Origin: Apoderus coryli
Lineage: Eukaryota; Arthropoda; Insecta; Coleoptera; Attelabidae
Direction: 5' to 3'
Assembly (NCBI GenBank): GCA_911728435.2
Contig: OU452213.1
Location: 10,581,834 to 10,645,833 of the forward strand
Length of the DNA stretch: 64,000 nucleotides
Part shown: piece by piece, positions 32,802 to 44,459 of the stretch
Layout of the letters: each line of letters begins with the position of its first letter
How positions within the stretch are numbered: the stretch's first letter is position 1
The notes under the pieces: generated by a model
What the model was told of the DNA's origin: nothing
What the model saw: only the letters and a program-made list of their open reading frames with translations
Databases searched by the model: none
Position numbers and translations under genes: made by a program

Positions 32802-34248
32802 AATTCTGTTTTGAAGTTAAGGTGTATCAGTATTCAGTAACTTCTAACCAATAAAGAAACATTATATGACCCAATAGAGAAACCGTTAAAATACCGTTTC
32901 TCCATTGGACCTGTCCACATATAATAACGCCAATTTAAGTATTTATATATTAACTTCATTCTATAACATTAGTAAAATACCCCTTTACGATTTTTCTTAA
33001 AATCCAGTGTAAGAACGATTTTTTTTTGTTTTTCTCTCTCTGTAGAAAACTTAATAATTTTTGTTTTAATATACTTAACGTTCATATTCAGACATACAAA
33101 AGATTTACCTAAACCAAATAGTCACACAGTCTATGTTTATATTAACAACATTAAGATTCCAAAGTATCATATTACTATAGTAATCAAAACTGTGGTAAAA
33201 TGTCTGGAATATAGGCACAAGAATAAGATCATTCGATTGAGTATTCTTATATGATAAGTCGAACTTATTTAAAAAGTTTGTATTTGTGATTGTGTAATTT
33301 TCTTGTATGTGGCTGGTTCCTGATTAGGGTGAGTTTTCTCACTGAGTAATTAAGTTTTATCAATATTAGGTTTTGTTTACTTTCTTTTCTCTTAATCAAA
33401 TTATAATTTTAAATACATTAAGTATTATTACATTCTTTTAGTGAATTCTGTCAATTCTGACGTAAAGATATTTTATCAATTATTTAGACAACTCCATTGC
33501 CAAGATTTACAGGGTTGTACTATTAAGTTGAATAATATGGGGCAACCTACTGATTTGTCTGTAACTAGGAGGTGTAGTCTAAAATAGAGTGATTTGGTAA
33601 TGTTGTGTTGTCTATTCCGGCGTAGTACATTGCGGTCAGTGTATACGTTGAGATTGGGATTACTGTTGTCAGTTTTCCAGGGGCTGCATGCATTGGTTGA
33701 GATCAATGCGGGCTAGTGACATTGCGGTCAGTGTGCTAGTTATATAATTATACCCCATTTTATATATCGATCGATACTTTGGGCACTGCGGTCAGTGTCT
33801 ACGGAATAGAAAATTATACATGTTTTGTCAGCTTTATTTTTGTTTTGGATTAAGATTGGTAGTTTAACATAATTGATTATTACAATGATGTTATTGCCAT
33901 TGTTAAAGGAAAATCATGTTACGTGGATAACAATTCCATTTACATACTAACTTATCATTTTGGTTAGTTGCCGATAATATAAAACTACTTTTTGGTAGGC
34001 TTGATTACTCAAACAGTTTTCTCCTTTTCATTTCAGGTGCGACAGCTCATATCCAAGTTGGCCTGACGCTAAAGTAATTTTTTTTATGTAATAATTACCT
34101 TATTATATTTTTGTAGTTTTTAATTATATTCTTATTTTCTTTTTATTATTTTACAATTTTATTAACTCCTGACAATAAAATAAAAGACAAACATAGTCTA
34201 TCAGAAGTGGTTTGAAAATTAAAAATACCTCAAAACAATTTATTATAT
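32802..34248. other. Non-coding; three copies of TGCGGTCAGTGT
   Basis: No gene seen. TGCGGTCAGTGT occurs at 33631-33642, 33724-33735 and 33787-33798, all on the plus strand. Confidence 0.35.
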
Positions 34249-34534
34249 TGTTAGATTTCACAAAATATACAAGAAATAATAAACTCCGGCAGTAACGAAA
34301 TCGAGCGTGCAAAGTGTAAATTAAAACTGACTATGCACGACCGAAAGCGGCCACTTACCGTGATTCATTTTTCTATCGCATTTATTATACTTTTTTGAAT
34401 AATACAATACAAATATATTTTTATAGTGTAAATAAGTATTTGAAACTGATAATACTAATAAATCTCTTTTTATAACAACCCAAAAAAAAATGTTAAACTC
34501 AACAAAACTAACAATTCCAAATTTATATCTAACA
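34249..34534 (-). repeat. 3' LTR of Gypsy element
   Basis: 286 bp, TG...CA, inverted ends TGTTAGAT/ATCTAACA. Near-identical to 38784-39069. Confidence 0.92.
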
Positions 34535-34719
34535 CGGCCAATCCTGAAATAAGCTTCGCTCTCGAAGCGTTAACTTAAGTCTTATGGTTACTGCTGGCCT
34601 CTCCTCTATCTGCTGCAGCACACTCCCTATAACAAAAATCCAAACAACTAAGCATAAAGCTTCAGAAAATTATTTTTTTTCAAAACTTGTAGACATTGCG
34701 CGTTTAACGTAATAATTAA

Positions 34720-36135
34720 AACTGCGTAAAGCGTACTAGCTCTGAACCTAACTACATAAAGCGGCAGAGCTTTGAGCGTCATATTTATGTACTACTGAGC
34801 CAAGCTTACAGACTTTCAATGCAACTACGCAAAGCGTCATAGCTTTCAATGTACACATTCTATTGCGCAAAGCGTGCTAGCTTTTAACGCAACCACGCAA
34901 AGCGTCAGAGCTTCAACGTAATAAGTACTACTGCGCAAAGCTTGCAAGCTTTCAACGCAACTACGTAAAGCGTCAGAGCTTTCAACGTAACACATACTAC
35001 TGCGCAAAGCGTGCAAACTTTCAACACAACTACGCAAAACGGCAGAGCTTTCAACGTAACAAATACTACTGCGCAAAGCGTGCAAGCTTTCAACGCACAT
35101 ACGCAAAGCGTCATAGCTTTCAACGTAATAAGTACCACTGCGCAAAGCGTGCAAGCTTTCACGCACATACGTAGAGCGTCACAGCTTTCCACGTAACAAA
35201 TACTACTGCGCAAAACGTGCAAGCTTTCAACGCACATACGCAAAGCGTCACAGCTTTCAACGTAACAAATACTACTGCGCAAAACGTGCAAGCTTTCAAC
35301 GCACATACGCAAAGCGTCACAGCTTTCAACGTAACAAATACTACTGCGCAAAGCGTGCAAACTTTCAACGCAACTACGCAAAGCGTCAGAGCTTTCAACG
35401 TAACAAATACTACTGCGCAAAGCGTGCAAGCTTTCAACGCACATACGCAAAGCGTCATAGCTTTCAACGTAATAAGTACGACTGCGCAAAGCGTGCAAGC
35501 TTTCACGCACATACGTAGAGCGTCACAGCTTTCAACGTAACAAATACTACTGCGCAAAGCGTGCAAGCTTTCAACGCACATACGCAAAGCGTCATACTTT
35601 CAACGTAATAAATACTACTGCGCAAAGCGTGCAAGCTTTCAACGCACATACGAAAAGCGTCACAGCTTTCAACGTAATAAATACTACTGCGCTAAGCGTG
35701 CAAGCTTTCAACGCACATACGCAAAGCGTCAAAGCTTTCAACGTAACAAATACTACTGCGCAAAGCGTGCAAGCTTTCAACGCACATACGCAAAGCGTCA
35801 CAGCTTTCAACGTAACAAATCCTACTGCGCAAAGCGTGCAAGCTTTCAACGCACATACGCAAAGCGTCACAGCTTTCAACGTAACAAAGACTACTGCGTA
35901 AAGCGTGAAAGCTCTCAACGCAGATACGCAAAGCGTCACAGCTTTCAACGTAACAAATACTACTGCGCAAAACGTGCAAGCTCTCAACGCACATACGCAA
36001 AGCGTCACAGCTTTCAACGTAACAAATACTACTGCGCAAGGCGTGCAAGCTTTCAACGCACATACGCAAAACGTCACAGCTTTCAACGTAACAAATACTA
36101 CTGCAGCGTAAAGCGTACAAGCTTTCAACGCAACT
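34720..36135. repeat. 69-bp minisatellite within the Gypsy element
   Basis: About 19-20 tandem units. ACTGCGC recurs at 35274, 35343 and 35412 (69-bp steps). Each unit is two related halves, GCGCAAAGCGTGCAAGCTTT and CGCAAAGCGTCACAGCTTT, each ending in CAACG, so an older unit of about 34-35 bp was doubled. Because 69 is a multiple of three, long open frames persist on both strands (23-residue periods QAFNAHTQSVTAFNV and ALKACTLCAVVF). I do not consider these proteins. The block is bounded by the 15-bp direct repeat TATATCTAACACGGC at 34524-34538 and 36146-36160, which equals the LTR/internal junction. Confidence 0.93.
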
Positions 36136-36164
36136 AATTGGTAAGTATATCTAACACGGCTTTT

Positions 36165-36385
36165 CTTTATCTCACCTAATTTCTTCTTCTTCAAGCATAT
36201 CGAGTAATTCAGGCATACCAACTGCCAATGACCAGTCGTTCGGCCATCCTCTTAATTGTTCTTTAGCAGCGTTCGTGATTGTTGTTTTTCCAACCCTTCT
36301 TAACTATTAACGTTCCTCCGGAGTGAAGCCCATTATTTCAAATGGTCCTTGAAACTCATATTTGAGCTTGCCTTGATACATGTTA
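36165..36385 (-). pseudogene. Gypsy pol C-terminal remnant
   Basis: The minus strand reads KLKYEFQGPFEIMGFTPEER, then VGKTTITNAAKEQLRGWPND and an acidic end (LLDMLEEEEIR). This resembles the chromodomain-less C-terminus after integrase in insect Gypsy pol (GPY/F-like GPFEI). It is directly joined to the truncated RT, showing the extent of the internal deletion. Confidence 0.5.
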
Positions 36386-36398
36386 TCATCTCTGTGCA

Positions 36399-36835
36399 TT
36401 AGCGCAGAGCGACATTATCTTTAAGGTGGCCTAGAGCTTTGCTTATAGATCTTTGAAACACGGCTAGTGCATTTGCCAAACCAAATGGCATTCGAAGATA
36501 CTCGTAGTGTCCGTCGGTAGTTATAAAAGCTGTTTTTTCAATAGAATCATTATGCATTGGTATTTGATGGAATCCCGATGACATAACAAGTGAAGTAAAT
36601 ATGCGTCCTTTACCAAGCCGATCTAATTGGTCGTCAATTAAAGGTAGCGGAAAACGATATTTTATGGTATGAGAATTTAATTCTCGATAGTCAACACACA
36701 TTCTGTAAGACCCTTCTTTTTTTTTGTACCAGGATAATTGGACTAGCAAACGATGATTCACTTTCTCTGATGATTTTATGACTTAGTAAATCATCAACAA
36801 TGTCGGGTACCACTTTCCTTTCACTGATTGATAAG
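36399..36835 (-). pseudogene. Gypsy reverse transcriptase, N-terminal part
   Basis: The minus strand carries YRELNSHTIKYRFPLPLIDD, IFTSLVMSSGFHQIPM and LRMPFGLANALAVFQR. The position of the first catalytic Asp (family consensus SLDxxSGFHQ) is Val here. The frame shifts at an A-run near 36720-36730. The YxDD box is absent because the domain stops at 36399. Non-functional. Confidence 0.82.
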
Positions 36836-37603
36836 CGATATGGATTTCTTCTTCAATTTAATTTGCATATAAGTATGATTGACTTCAGGAAGTGATCCAT
36901 TTATTGGCAGCAATTTTGGAAAATATGATAATAAGTTGGACACTATCACACCATATTCGTCCAGCACATCAATTGGCTGTTTATCCGCGAGTGGCAATAT
37001 TTTAAAAACGTTTGCAATTTTATTTCGTACTAAACGAGTTCCATTATAATCTGTAATTGTAGAAATCTCAGGGTCATCATATAAGTTGCGTCCGACTATA
37101 ACGTAATACTCAAGAATATAATCTGGTACCACATGGAATACTAATTCGGTGACCACTTCAGAAAATCTTAAACAGGCTACTAATTTCTTGTTAATGGTAA
37201 TACTTCCAGAGAGAATACCAGATAGTTTAACAGCACACGAAGAAACATTATCAATAAACATCGGCATGTGACGTTCAGCTATTAATGAAATGTCTGCTCC
37301 AGTGTCAATAATACCAAAATAATCTTGACCATTTATTTTTAACTTTTCCCTTAGCAACTCTTTTCCGGAGCTGCATCTATTCACTTTCTTTCGTTTTTCA
37401 ATATTTTGACGAATAAAACAGTTATCAACATTATGTCCAGTTTTTGCGCAAAAGGAACATACACTTATTTTATAATCAATGGATGAGGACACGATTGACG
37501 TACTAGGCTTAGGCTCACATGAATTATTAATAGGACAACGTCGTTTGATGTGACCGAACTTTCCGCAGTTGTGACATTTAATATTTTTGTATCTTGTATC
37601 TTC
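36821..37603 (-). pseudogene. Gypsy nucleocapsid zinc knuckle and aspartic protease
   Basis: Just after an in-frame TAG at 37604-37606, the minus strand reads CHNCGKFGHIKRRC (CCHC knuckle), a second knuckle CSFCAKTGHNVDNC, then the protease with active-site FGIIDTGADISLI and a later VVPDYILEYYVIVGRNL flap/hydrophobic region. The domain is otherwise open to 36821. Proteases of this type are dimeric aspartic peptidases that process Gag-Pol. Confidence 0.8.
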
Positions 37604-38208
37604 CTAATGTTCTCGAAAACGTTTTCTTGTTGGTTCATCGGTAGTGGGCCTGCCTACCACCCGCTTGTCTGTTGAGGGCTGACGTTTCGTAACAGAACCA
37701 AGGAATGTCAGCAAGTCCGAAATTTTGTTAAAGTTCATGTTTGTTGCAGTTGTGAAAACATCACGTTCTTTAATACCATGAATTATAAGTTCAACAATGT
37801 CATTCTCTTTCCAATGAGCTCGAAGGTTTCGCAGCATTCCTGCTTTTTGGAAAACGTATGCATCATAGGTGTTACAACAGTCACTGTTGAATTCTGCAGC
37901 CTCAGAAAGTAATCGACCAAGATTCTTTTTAGGAGGAAAAACTTCGATAAAATCACGTTGGAAAGTTATCCAGGTCTTTACATCCGGCGACCACAAATCA
38001 AACCAAGTTTTTGAGACACCAGTCAGAAATCGACCTACCCTAACTAAAGTCTGTTGGTTAGACCACTGAAACTCTGTTTTTATATTATCAACCTCGACTA
38101 ACCACTTTTTAGCATCTGGTCAAGTTTAAATATTGGCAAGTCAACTTGCCCAGGAGCTGTTTTCGCTGATTTAATTGCATTAACAAGTTGCGAAAGTAGA
38201 TCTTCCAT
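37604..38208 (-). pseudogene. Gypsy gag-like protein
   Basis: ATG at 38208 gives MEDLLSQLVNAIKSAKTAPG; a frameshift near 38125 moves to the frame KWLVEVDNIKTEF...WFDLWSPDVKTWITFQRDFI. The W-x3-V/K and F-x-EVFPP...LGRLL blocks fit the capsid-like retrotransposon gag domain. It ends at TAG (37604-37606), in the same frame as the following knuckle/protease region, so the stop may be a decay mutation or a read-through site. Confidence 0.75.
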
Positions 38209-38783
38209 TTTATAAAGAAAAGTATTACTGAAAAGTAAACAAAATCCTAAATCAAATGTGATTCAATTTAAGTTACAACAGGGTTTCTCAACTATTAGAT
38301 AATTGAAGCTTAAATTTCAAATTTTAAAATCCAATTTCTTTCATTAAAACAAAAATAAATAACACAAAATTATTTTAAGTTTCCAAATCCATTTTACGTT
38401 GTAAATTGGGAAATGACTCACAGTTACAAATTGATACCTCAAGTACTATAATTGTACACATGCAAATCACTTTAGAACTCTGCACTGGTATAATTCGATA
38501 ATAATAAAACTAAACTTTGTTCAAATTTTCAAATTCAACTCAAACTAAAGAATTATTTGCTTATAAAACTCATCAAACCATGCATGGATTTATCGTAATT
38601 AAAATATTCAACAAAAATAATAACGTAAAAATAATGAATTTTAAATTTACGTTCAATTACAAATGAACCAACGTTGATAATTATGATCTCGCTTTAATAA
38701 AACATGAACTTAATTTTCTATGACTTACATCTCCTAATCAAATTATCCTTTGTGGTAATACATTGGTGAATCTCCACTACTGA

Positions 38784-39069
38784 TGTTAGATTTCACAAAA
38801 TATACAAGAAATAATAAACTCCGGCAGCAATGAAATCGAGCGTGCAAAGTGTAAATTAAAACTGACTATGCACGACCGAAAGCGGCCACTTACCGTGATT
38901 CATTTTTCTATCGCATTTATTATACTTTTTTGAATAATCCAATACAAATATATTTTTATAGTGTAAATAAGTATTTGAAACTGATAATACTAATAAATCT
39001 CTTTTTATAACAACCAAAAAAAAAATGTTAAACTTAACAAAACTAACAATTCCAAATTTATATCTAACA
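38784..39069 (-). repeat. 5' LTR of Gypsy element
   Basis: 286 bp, same ends and length as 34249-34534. The sequence just inside (minus strand TCAGTAGTGGAGATTCACC) is where a primer-binding site is expected; I cannot assign the tRNA. Confidence 0.92.
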
Positions 39070-39106
39070 ATATTATTTTTCTTTTTTCTATATTTTTCGC
39101 CTTACA

Positions 39107-39560
39107 CCAGTAAAGAAACATTTTGTTTCTCTACTAGATTTCGAGCATTTTTAGATTCAGTTAAGAAACACATTCAAATCGAAAATACTTATTTCGCAAT
39201 TTAGTATATATAACTTTTAAAACTACAAAATATAATTATACCCGATGAGCTAGGACCGTTTTGGTAATTAAAAATTAACTTATATTTGAAATACGAATAT
39301 TTGAACTAAGTAGGAACATAAGGTTACCTTAGTTTGTGAGCATCCAAACGAAGATTCCAAAATAGCACCTGCTTTACCAACGTTTCACTAACAGCTAACA
39401 TGGCGATCAATTTTAGAACAAAATGTCTGTCAAAATAGGAATACCAATCTACCTGGTATTAAACTCGCGGGAAATTTAAAACGCCGTTAGAACTTAATAT
39501 ATCAAGAAATATACATATTTGTTTCCTTACTGGCTCAGTTTCTTTATTGGTGCGCTCACC
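39107..39560. mobile_element. MITE related to the pogo-like element
   Basis: ACCAGTAAAGAAAC near 39108 is mirrored, with changes, by GTTTCTTTATTGGTGCG near 39538-39554. The same CAGTAAAGAAAC motif surrounds the Tigger-like fragment at 32202-32801. No coding capacity. Confidence 0.45.
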
Positions 39561-39779
39561 CTATATCTACTCCCTTTGTAGAACGTTTACAGAGAGATGC
39601 CGCGTATCGGGACATGCTACAATAGAAAATAGCTGAGAAAGCAAAATACGGAGGCATCTATGCAAGCATGTTTAAAAATTATTCTTACGAGGCCGGTAAA
39701 AATTGTAATTATATATTTGTTGTTATTTAAATTAAGTAGGTAATTTTTAAATTAAAACCGTTGTTGTATAAAAGCTTAT
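39561..39779. repeat. Dispersed repeat fragment
   Basis: TTTACAGAGAGATGCCGCGT with following CGGGACATG...GAGAAAGC (39588-39641) recurs at about 54917-54972. No gene. Confidence 0.45.
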
Positions 39780-40205
39780 TTATTTATTTAGATTACATCT
39801 ACCCAGACAGAAACACATCCAATTACAGGGCAGGTACATTACAAAACGATAAAATTAACATAAATACACGTTTCAAAATTATAAATAATACAAATATTAC
39901 AATCGCAATAAATAGTCAAAATTAGAATGGTTTAACAACAAATATTTATCTAAAAAACACTTTTTTAATAAAAGATATGGTAAGTATTAAAAAACACATC
40001 AATATCGTTACTCACCGAGTCACAAACAGAACACATCTCAAACAATGGCGAAAAGAGCAACAAGTTGGTATGTGCGGTAGGCAAGTAAAAGCTAGAACCA
40101 TAATTACGCCTTCTCGTATGTGGGGCATGAAAAGGTTTCATCGAAAGTAGGTCTGGAGAGTCAATGATGCCATTCACGATTTTGAATAGGAACAGGAGTG
40201 AGGCA
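39780..40205 (-). mobile_element. LINE 3' fragment (C-terminal tail)
   Basis: The minus strand reads SLLFLFKIVNGIIDSPDLLS then FHAPHTRRRNYGSSFYLPT and DSVSNDIDVF. This is the extreme C-terminal block of CR1/Jockey-type LINE proteins (compare KLINNMLDCPRLL in the LINE at 29862). It ends with AAATAAATAAATAAG at about 39778. Confidence 0.55.
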
Positions 40206-42148
40206 CACGGAAAAAAATCTATTCTTATTATAAGATTATTAATCTTAATTCAACGCTACACTGCATTTCCTATGCCGCAAGTGTAGTAATACTTAAATTA
40301 AATAAAACAATATTCTTATTTAGTAAGACTAAGTTAATACTAACGCAAGAAGAGTAGATACTTTAGTCAAGTACAGAGGTATTCTTGTTTCATGCAGAAT
40401 GGTATAGTTACATTATACCTACATTATTCTTCAATAGATTCTGTATTATTTTCTAATAAAACATAATAAAAGTTGAACCAAATCACATATATTCCTGATA
40501 TAAGTATAAATTGGATTTAAAACAAGCATTATTATTCTGTCTGTAAACATACGACATGCTTTAATAAACTACAGAATATATTTAATTTGAACTATTATTA
40601 TACCTGTTTTGAGGATTAAAAAAAACGGATTCAAGAATAAAATATGCTTCAATTAAATGCAGAAAATATTTGATTTAAAAACATATTATACGTGTTTTGA
40701 GTATTAAACAAGATTAATTAAAGAATACTATGTTTTCTTATAAATGGAGTAGGTGTATTTGAAATAAAACTAAAACTAATAAAATGTACAAATTTAAATT
40801 GTTTTCTAAGTCTAGTTCTCGACGTAGATTCTGTTTTCATAAGTTTTGTCAAGACAATTGTTTTGTTATATTATGTTATAACGTAGTGAAAACAACATAA
40901 TCTACCTCGAGAACTAGACTTAGAAAAACAATTTAAGCTTATACTTTTAAAGTTTTGTAATATGTTTTATATGGTTTGATTTGCTCTTCTTAATTATCAG
41001 CGATGTAGAAAAGTGATTTGAAGTAATTTGCTTTAACAATTAACCAAAATCGCATGGGATTAGTTTCAGAATTTAATATACATTTCGCATGCCTCCTTTG
41101 TTAATTATGAAAAAAAATATATTTCAAATAACTTGTGTATCTTTGATAGTCGAGATGATGCATTGGAAATCCAAACTTAGAAAACGTGGTATCACTTATC
41201 ATGCAATGCGAAACATCATATACGTGAGAACTAGAGATGGAATAGCTATAGAATTTATTTACATAACTATCATACACCCTAAAAAAATATCAAAATTGAC
41301 CGAGATCCAAATTTTTATGAATTTTGATTTGATGATTTATATTTTTGTATTTTGTATTTTTGTACTTCCGACATTGCTATATATACACTTAAAAATTAAA
41401 CTTTAATGTTTCCGTATACAAAATTCGTTAAATGAAAAGGTTTACCACTAATCAAAACAAAACAATACCTTGGTAAAGATTTTTTTTTTATTAATCAACA
41501 TTACAAAACAATCAATCAAAAATGTATGGCAAAAAATAAGCTCTTTATCATATACGTAAAAACAAATGGATACAACAACGTAAATAAAACAACATATTCT
41601 AACTAAAATAATATAAAAAATACCTATATAAGTATACATATATCTAGTATTAAGATGTTTAATGAAGAGTGTGGCTACCTGAATTTTAAATGTGTTCTGT
41701 CAATTTGTTCTAATCACAATTTTTTGAAAGTTCGACTCTCCAAGACCGGGGCATGTTGTAGAAACTCACGTATCTAGTAACTACGTATGTCGTAGAACAT
41801 TTCTGATAAGCAAAAAACAAACGTGTGAGGGGAAGTCGGAGATAGGTTAGAGAGTAAGAGAGGTTATGGCGGCACGAGAAAAACGAAAGAATTTAATTTT
41901 GTTTTCTAATAATTCTCGTGTGTTTAATAAATTTAAATTAGCCCTTTAATTACACAAGTACAAACTTCCAAAAAAATTGCGTAGTTTATGATTAACAATA
42001 AATATAAAAAATCCAGAAGTTCATGGCTTTTATTACATGAGTCCGATGTGTGTATGAAGTAGGTAAAAGAGTCTCAAGCCGGCATCAAAACAGCACCTAC
42101 ACAGAATACATAGAAAACCCAGTCGAAAAGATAACAGTGAAAACTTAC
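40206..42148. other. AT-rich, no supported gene; one hairpin
   Basis: About 50-bp inverted arms at 40790-40839 and 40887-40940 (AAGTCTAGTTCTCGACGTAG mirrored by CTACCTCGAGAACTAGACTT). A 105-codon open frame at 41089-41406 has no recognisable domain and biased AT composition, so I do not call it. Confidence 0.45.
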
Positions 42149-42202
42149 CTGCAAACTTTCGAATAATTTCTTCCAAGCCCACGATTTTAAGAGATTTTCC
42201 AT
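42149..42202 (-). pseudogene. Possible SAM-like domain first exon with a one-base deletion
   Basis: The minus-strand ATG at 42202 reads MENLLKSW; one base later the +1 frame reads GLEEIIRKFAG up to a donor (GCAG|GTAAGT). The two frames together resemble the start of short SAM-like domains common in insect genomes (ExLLxxWGLEExIxxF). No continuation found. Confidence 0.28.
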
Positions 42203-42710
42203 TATTAAGTACGCAGAAGCAAATCAAATTCTCTATTTCTCTATAAGCCGCCACATAAGCACAACGACCAACGACGAACAAGAACAAACGGAGGTAAATC
42301 GTGAACATGTTCGAGGGATCATGCGCGTTACAGGTTATAATCTGTACTCAAGAAGAGTAGCGTAAATGCAATACTAACTATTCTTGGTATAAATATAATA
42401 TGTCTCAATCCAAAAATATATTTAAACTTAAAAGTAGAGTAATTTTTCTTGATTGGAGTGAAATTATTATTATAAGAAACATAAATATTCTTTAGTATCG
42501 TATAATAGTCTATTATAAATACAAGAACGCCATACACTTCGTTCAAGACAAATATACCTTTTTTAGAAGAATATGTTTTTCTTCAATATATCCTACTTGG
42601 TATTCTTATTCTAACTATAAAGTAATTTTAAATCAAGTAAATACACAACTTAAATCCAAGAGTAGATGAATATTTAAATTGTGTGTTGGTTAAACTTAAC
42701 TGAAGCTTTA
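42203..42710. other. AT-rich, no gene
   Basis: No coding exon seen. Confidence 0.3.
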
Positions 42711-44340
42711 TTATACTTGCACCAAATATTTATCTTTAAGAATACGACTATTCTTATTTAAAGATTTGATTTTTTTCCGTGCATATTCTCTACGCTTATC
42801 AAGAGGTACAACATTAAAACGACCCAGAAGTTGATCATGGGGAAATCCCATGGTTGGATACACTCCGTCACACTTAAACCACAAATATTTCACAAATCTT
42901 CGCTGAATCCTCTCTAAGCTATTTGAGTGCAACGCATAACCAGGACCCCACACAACAGACGCATATTCCAATTTCGATCTAACGAAGGAATTATACAGTA
43001 AAATAAGAGTTTTAGGTGACACAAAATGCTTTGTATTTCTCATAACAAAACCCAGACTCTTATCGGAAGACGAAACCACATCAATCACATGCCCCACAAA
43101 ACTAAGTTTAGCGTCAAAGAGCACCCCCAGATCCTTAACCTCATCGCATATTTTAAGCGGAACAGAGTCAATGTTATACACAAATTTTATTGGATTTACC
43201 TTACGAGTAAAAGTTACAGAACAACACTTATCCAAATTAAGGGCAAGCCTGTTTTGAATGCACCAGTCAAGCAGGACATTCAGATCATTCTGCAATTGAA
43301 GACAGTCAGAATCTGAGGTAATCAGTGAATAAACCTTAAAATCATCAGCAAAGAGTAGGGAGCGACATTTCACGCCATTAACAATGTCATTAATAAAACA
43401 CATAAATAAGAGGGGACCCAACAGAACCCTGCGGCACTCCAGATGTAGCACGAATAATTCCGGACTTGAAACCACGGTACTCCACATACAAATTACGTTC
43501 ATGGAGATAAGTAGACAGAAATTTTAAAAGATCCACAGATAAACCAAATTCCGAAAGCTTTTGCAGCAGAATTCCGTGGTCAAGCCTGTCAAAGGCTTTG
43601 GCAAAATCCGTATAAATAACGTCAACCTGACCCCCGCTATCCAAGCTTTCTGCCAAAAACTGGTTCAGAATTACGAGATTAGTGGCAGTGGATCGGCCAG
43701 GAAAAAATCCGTGCCGAATAGGCGTGATGAGCCGCTTGACATGATTAAACAAAACTTCATGCAACACGATCTCAAAACACTTGGCAAAATTCGATTATAT
43801 GGCAATAGGCCGGTAGTTTCTAATATCCTGCCTATCACCTTTTTTGAAGATGGGGCTCATCCTAGACAGTTTCCAGAAATTCGGAAACTCATTATATTTC
43901 AATGACAGATTAAATATAGTTGAAATCGGTTTAGCGAAGACTGAGGCACAGTCCTTGACGATAAAGGCAGGCACACCATCCGGACCCGAAATATGTCTAG
44001 CTTTAAACGATTTAAGTGCTCTGAAAACATAATCTTCACCAATCTCTGTAATTTGAAGCTGCTGTAAATCGCAGTTTCTTGCGGAAGCGCAACAAAATGG
44101 AGCCGACCGCATAGATGATCTTTGAAAATAATCGGCAAAAGAATTAACCATTTCTAGAGGATCGGCGAGTTCAATGTCATTGTATGTCATTTTATTAGGT
44201 AGGCGGCCAGTATGTCTATGATTGCTTATAAATGACCAAAATTTATTTGGGTTTAACTGAATCTGAGCCTCTGTTTCCCTCAAATAATCAACATACGATT
44301 TATCAATTGCAGACTTCACATATGCCTTTTTGTCATTTAT
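42711..44340 (-). mobile_element. Jockey-like LINE, frameshifted
   Basis: Minus strand. 44319-43795 carries the region before RT (NPNKFWSFISNHR) and the RT start (SGPDGVPAFIVKDC, NYRPIAI). 43767-43390 carries FFPGRSTATNLV, VIYTDFAKAFDRLDH and ATSGVPQGSVGSPL. 43430-42711 carries LLFADDFKVY, LGVLFDAKLSF and FVRSKLEYASVVWGPG. Two frameshifts separate these three blocks (near 43790 and 43430). The endonuclease is missing. The 3' end is not precisely placed. Similar to, but distinct from, the plus-strand LINEs at 21845 and 29862. Confidence 0.83.
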
Positions 44341-44459
44341 CTAAATTTAATAAATTTTTGTTTTGTTTTAGACATCAGCTATTTTTTTTAAGTATCGGGT
44401 TTTATTCATTTGTTTTCTCTTTGGAGGCACTATTTATACGTACATATTTTATATTTCAG

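Larger units (their letters stand above)
34249..39069 (-). mobile_element. Gypsy-type LTR retrotransposon, internally deleted, carrying a minisatellite
   Basis: Two 286-bp LTRs (34249-34534, 38784-39069) with ends TGTTAGAT...ATCTAACA differ at about 5 positions and are flanked by the 4-bp target duplication ATAT (34245-34248, 39070-39073). Coding is on the minus strand: gag, zinc knuckles, protease, partial RT, then a piece resembling the pol C-terminus. The second half of RT, RNase H and most of integrase are missing, and a 1.6-kb block with a 69-bp minisatellite lies next to the 3' LTR. Low LTR divergence implies recent insertion, so the element must have been mobilised in trans, or decayed after insertion. 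Confidence 0.88.

Noticed and set aside
34720..36135. CRISPR-like array
   Set aside because: No alternating repeat/unique-spacer pattern; the whole 69-bp unit repeats, and the genome is eukaryotic.
34846..36221. Long open frames on both strands over the minisatellite, encoding 23-residue repeats
   Set aside because: The unit length is a multiple of three and the monomer lacks stops in several frames, which is enough to explain them; no start context, domain or splice signal supports a protein.
41089..41406. 105-codon open frame with hydrophobic C-terminus
   Set aside because: AT-driven composition, no recognised domain, no splice or regulatory context; comparable frames occur in the surrounding non-coding DNA.
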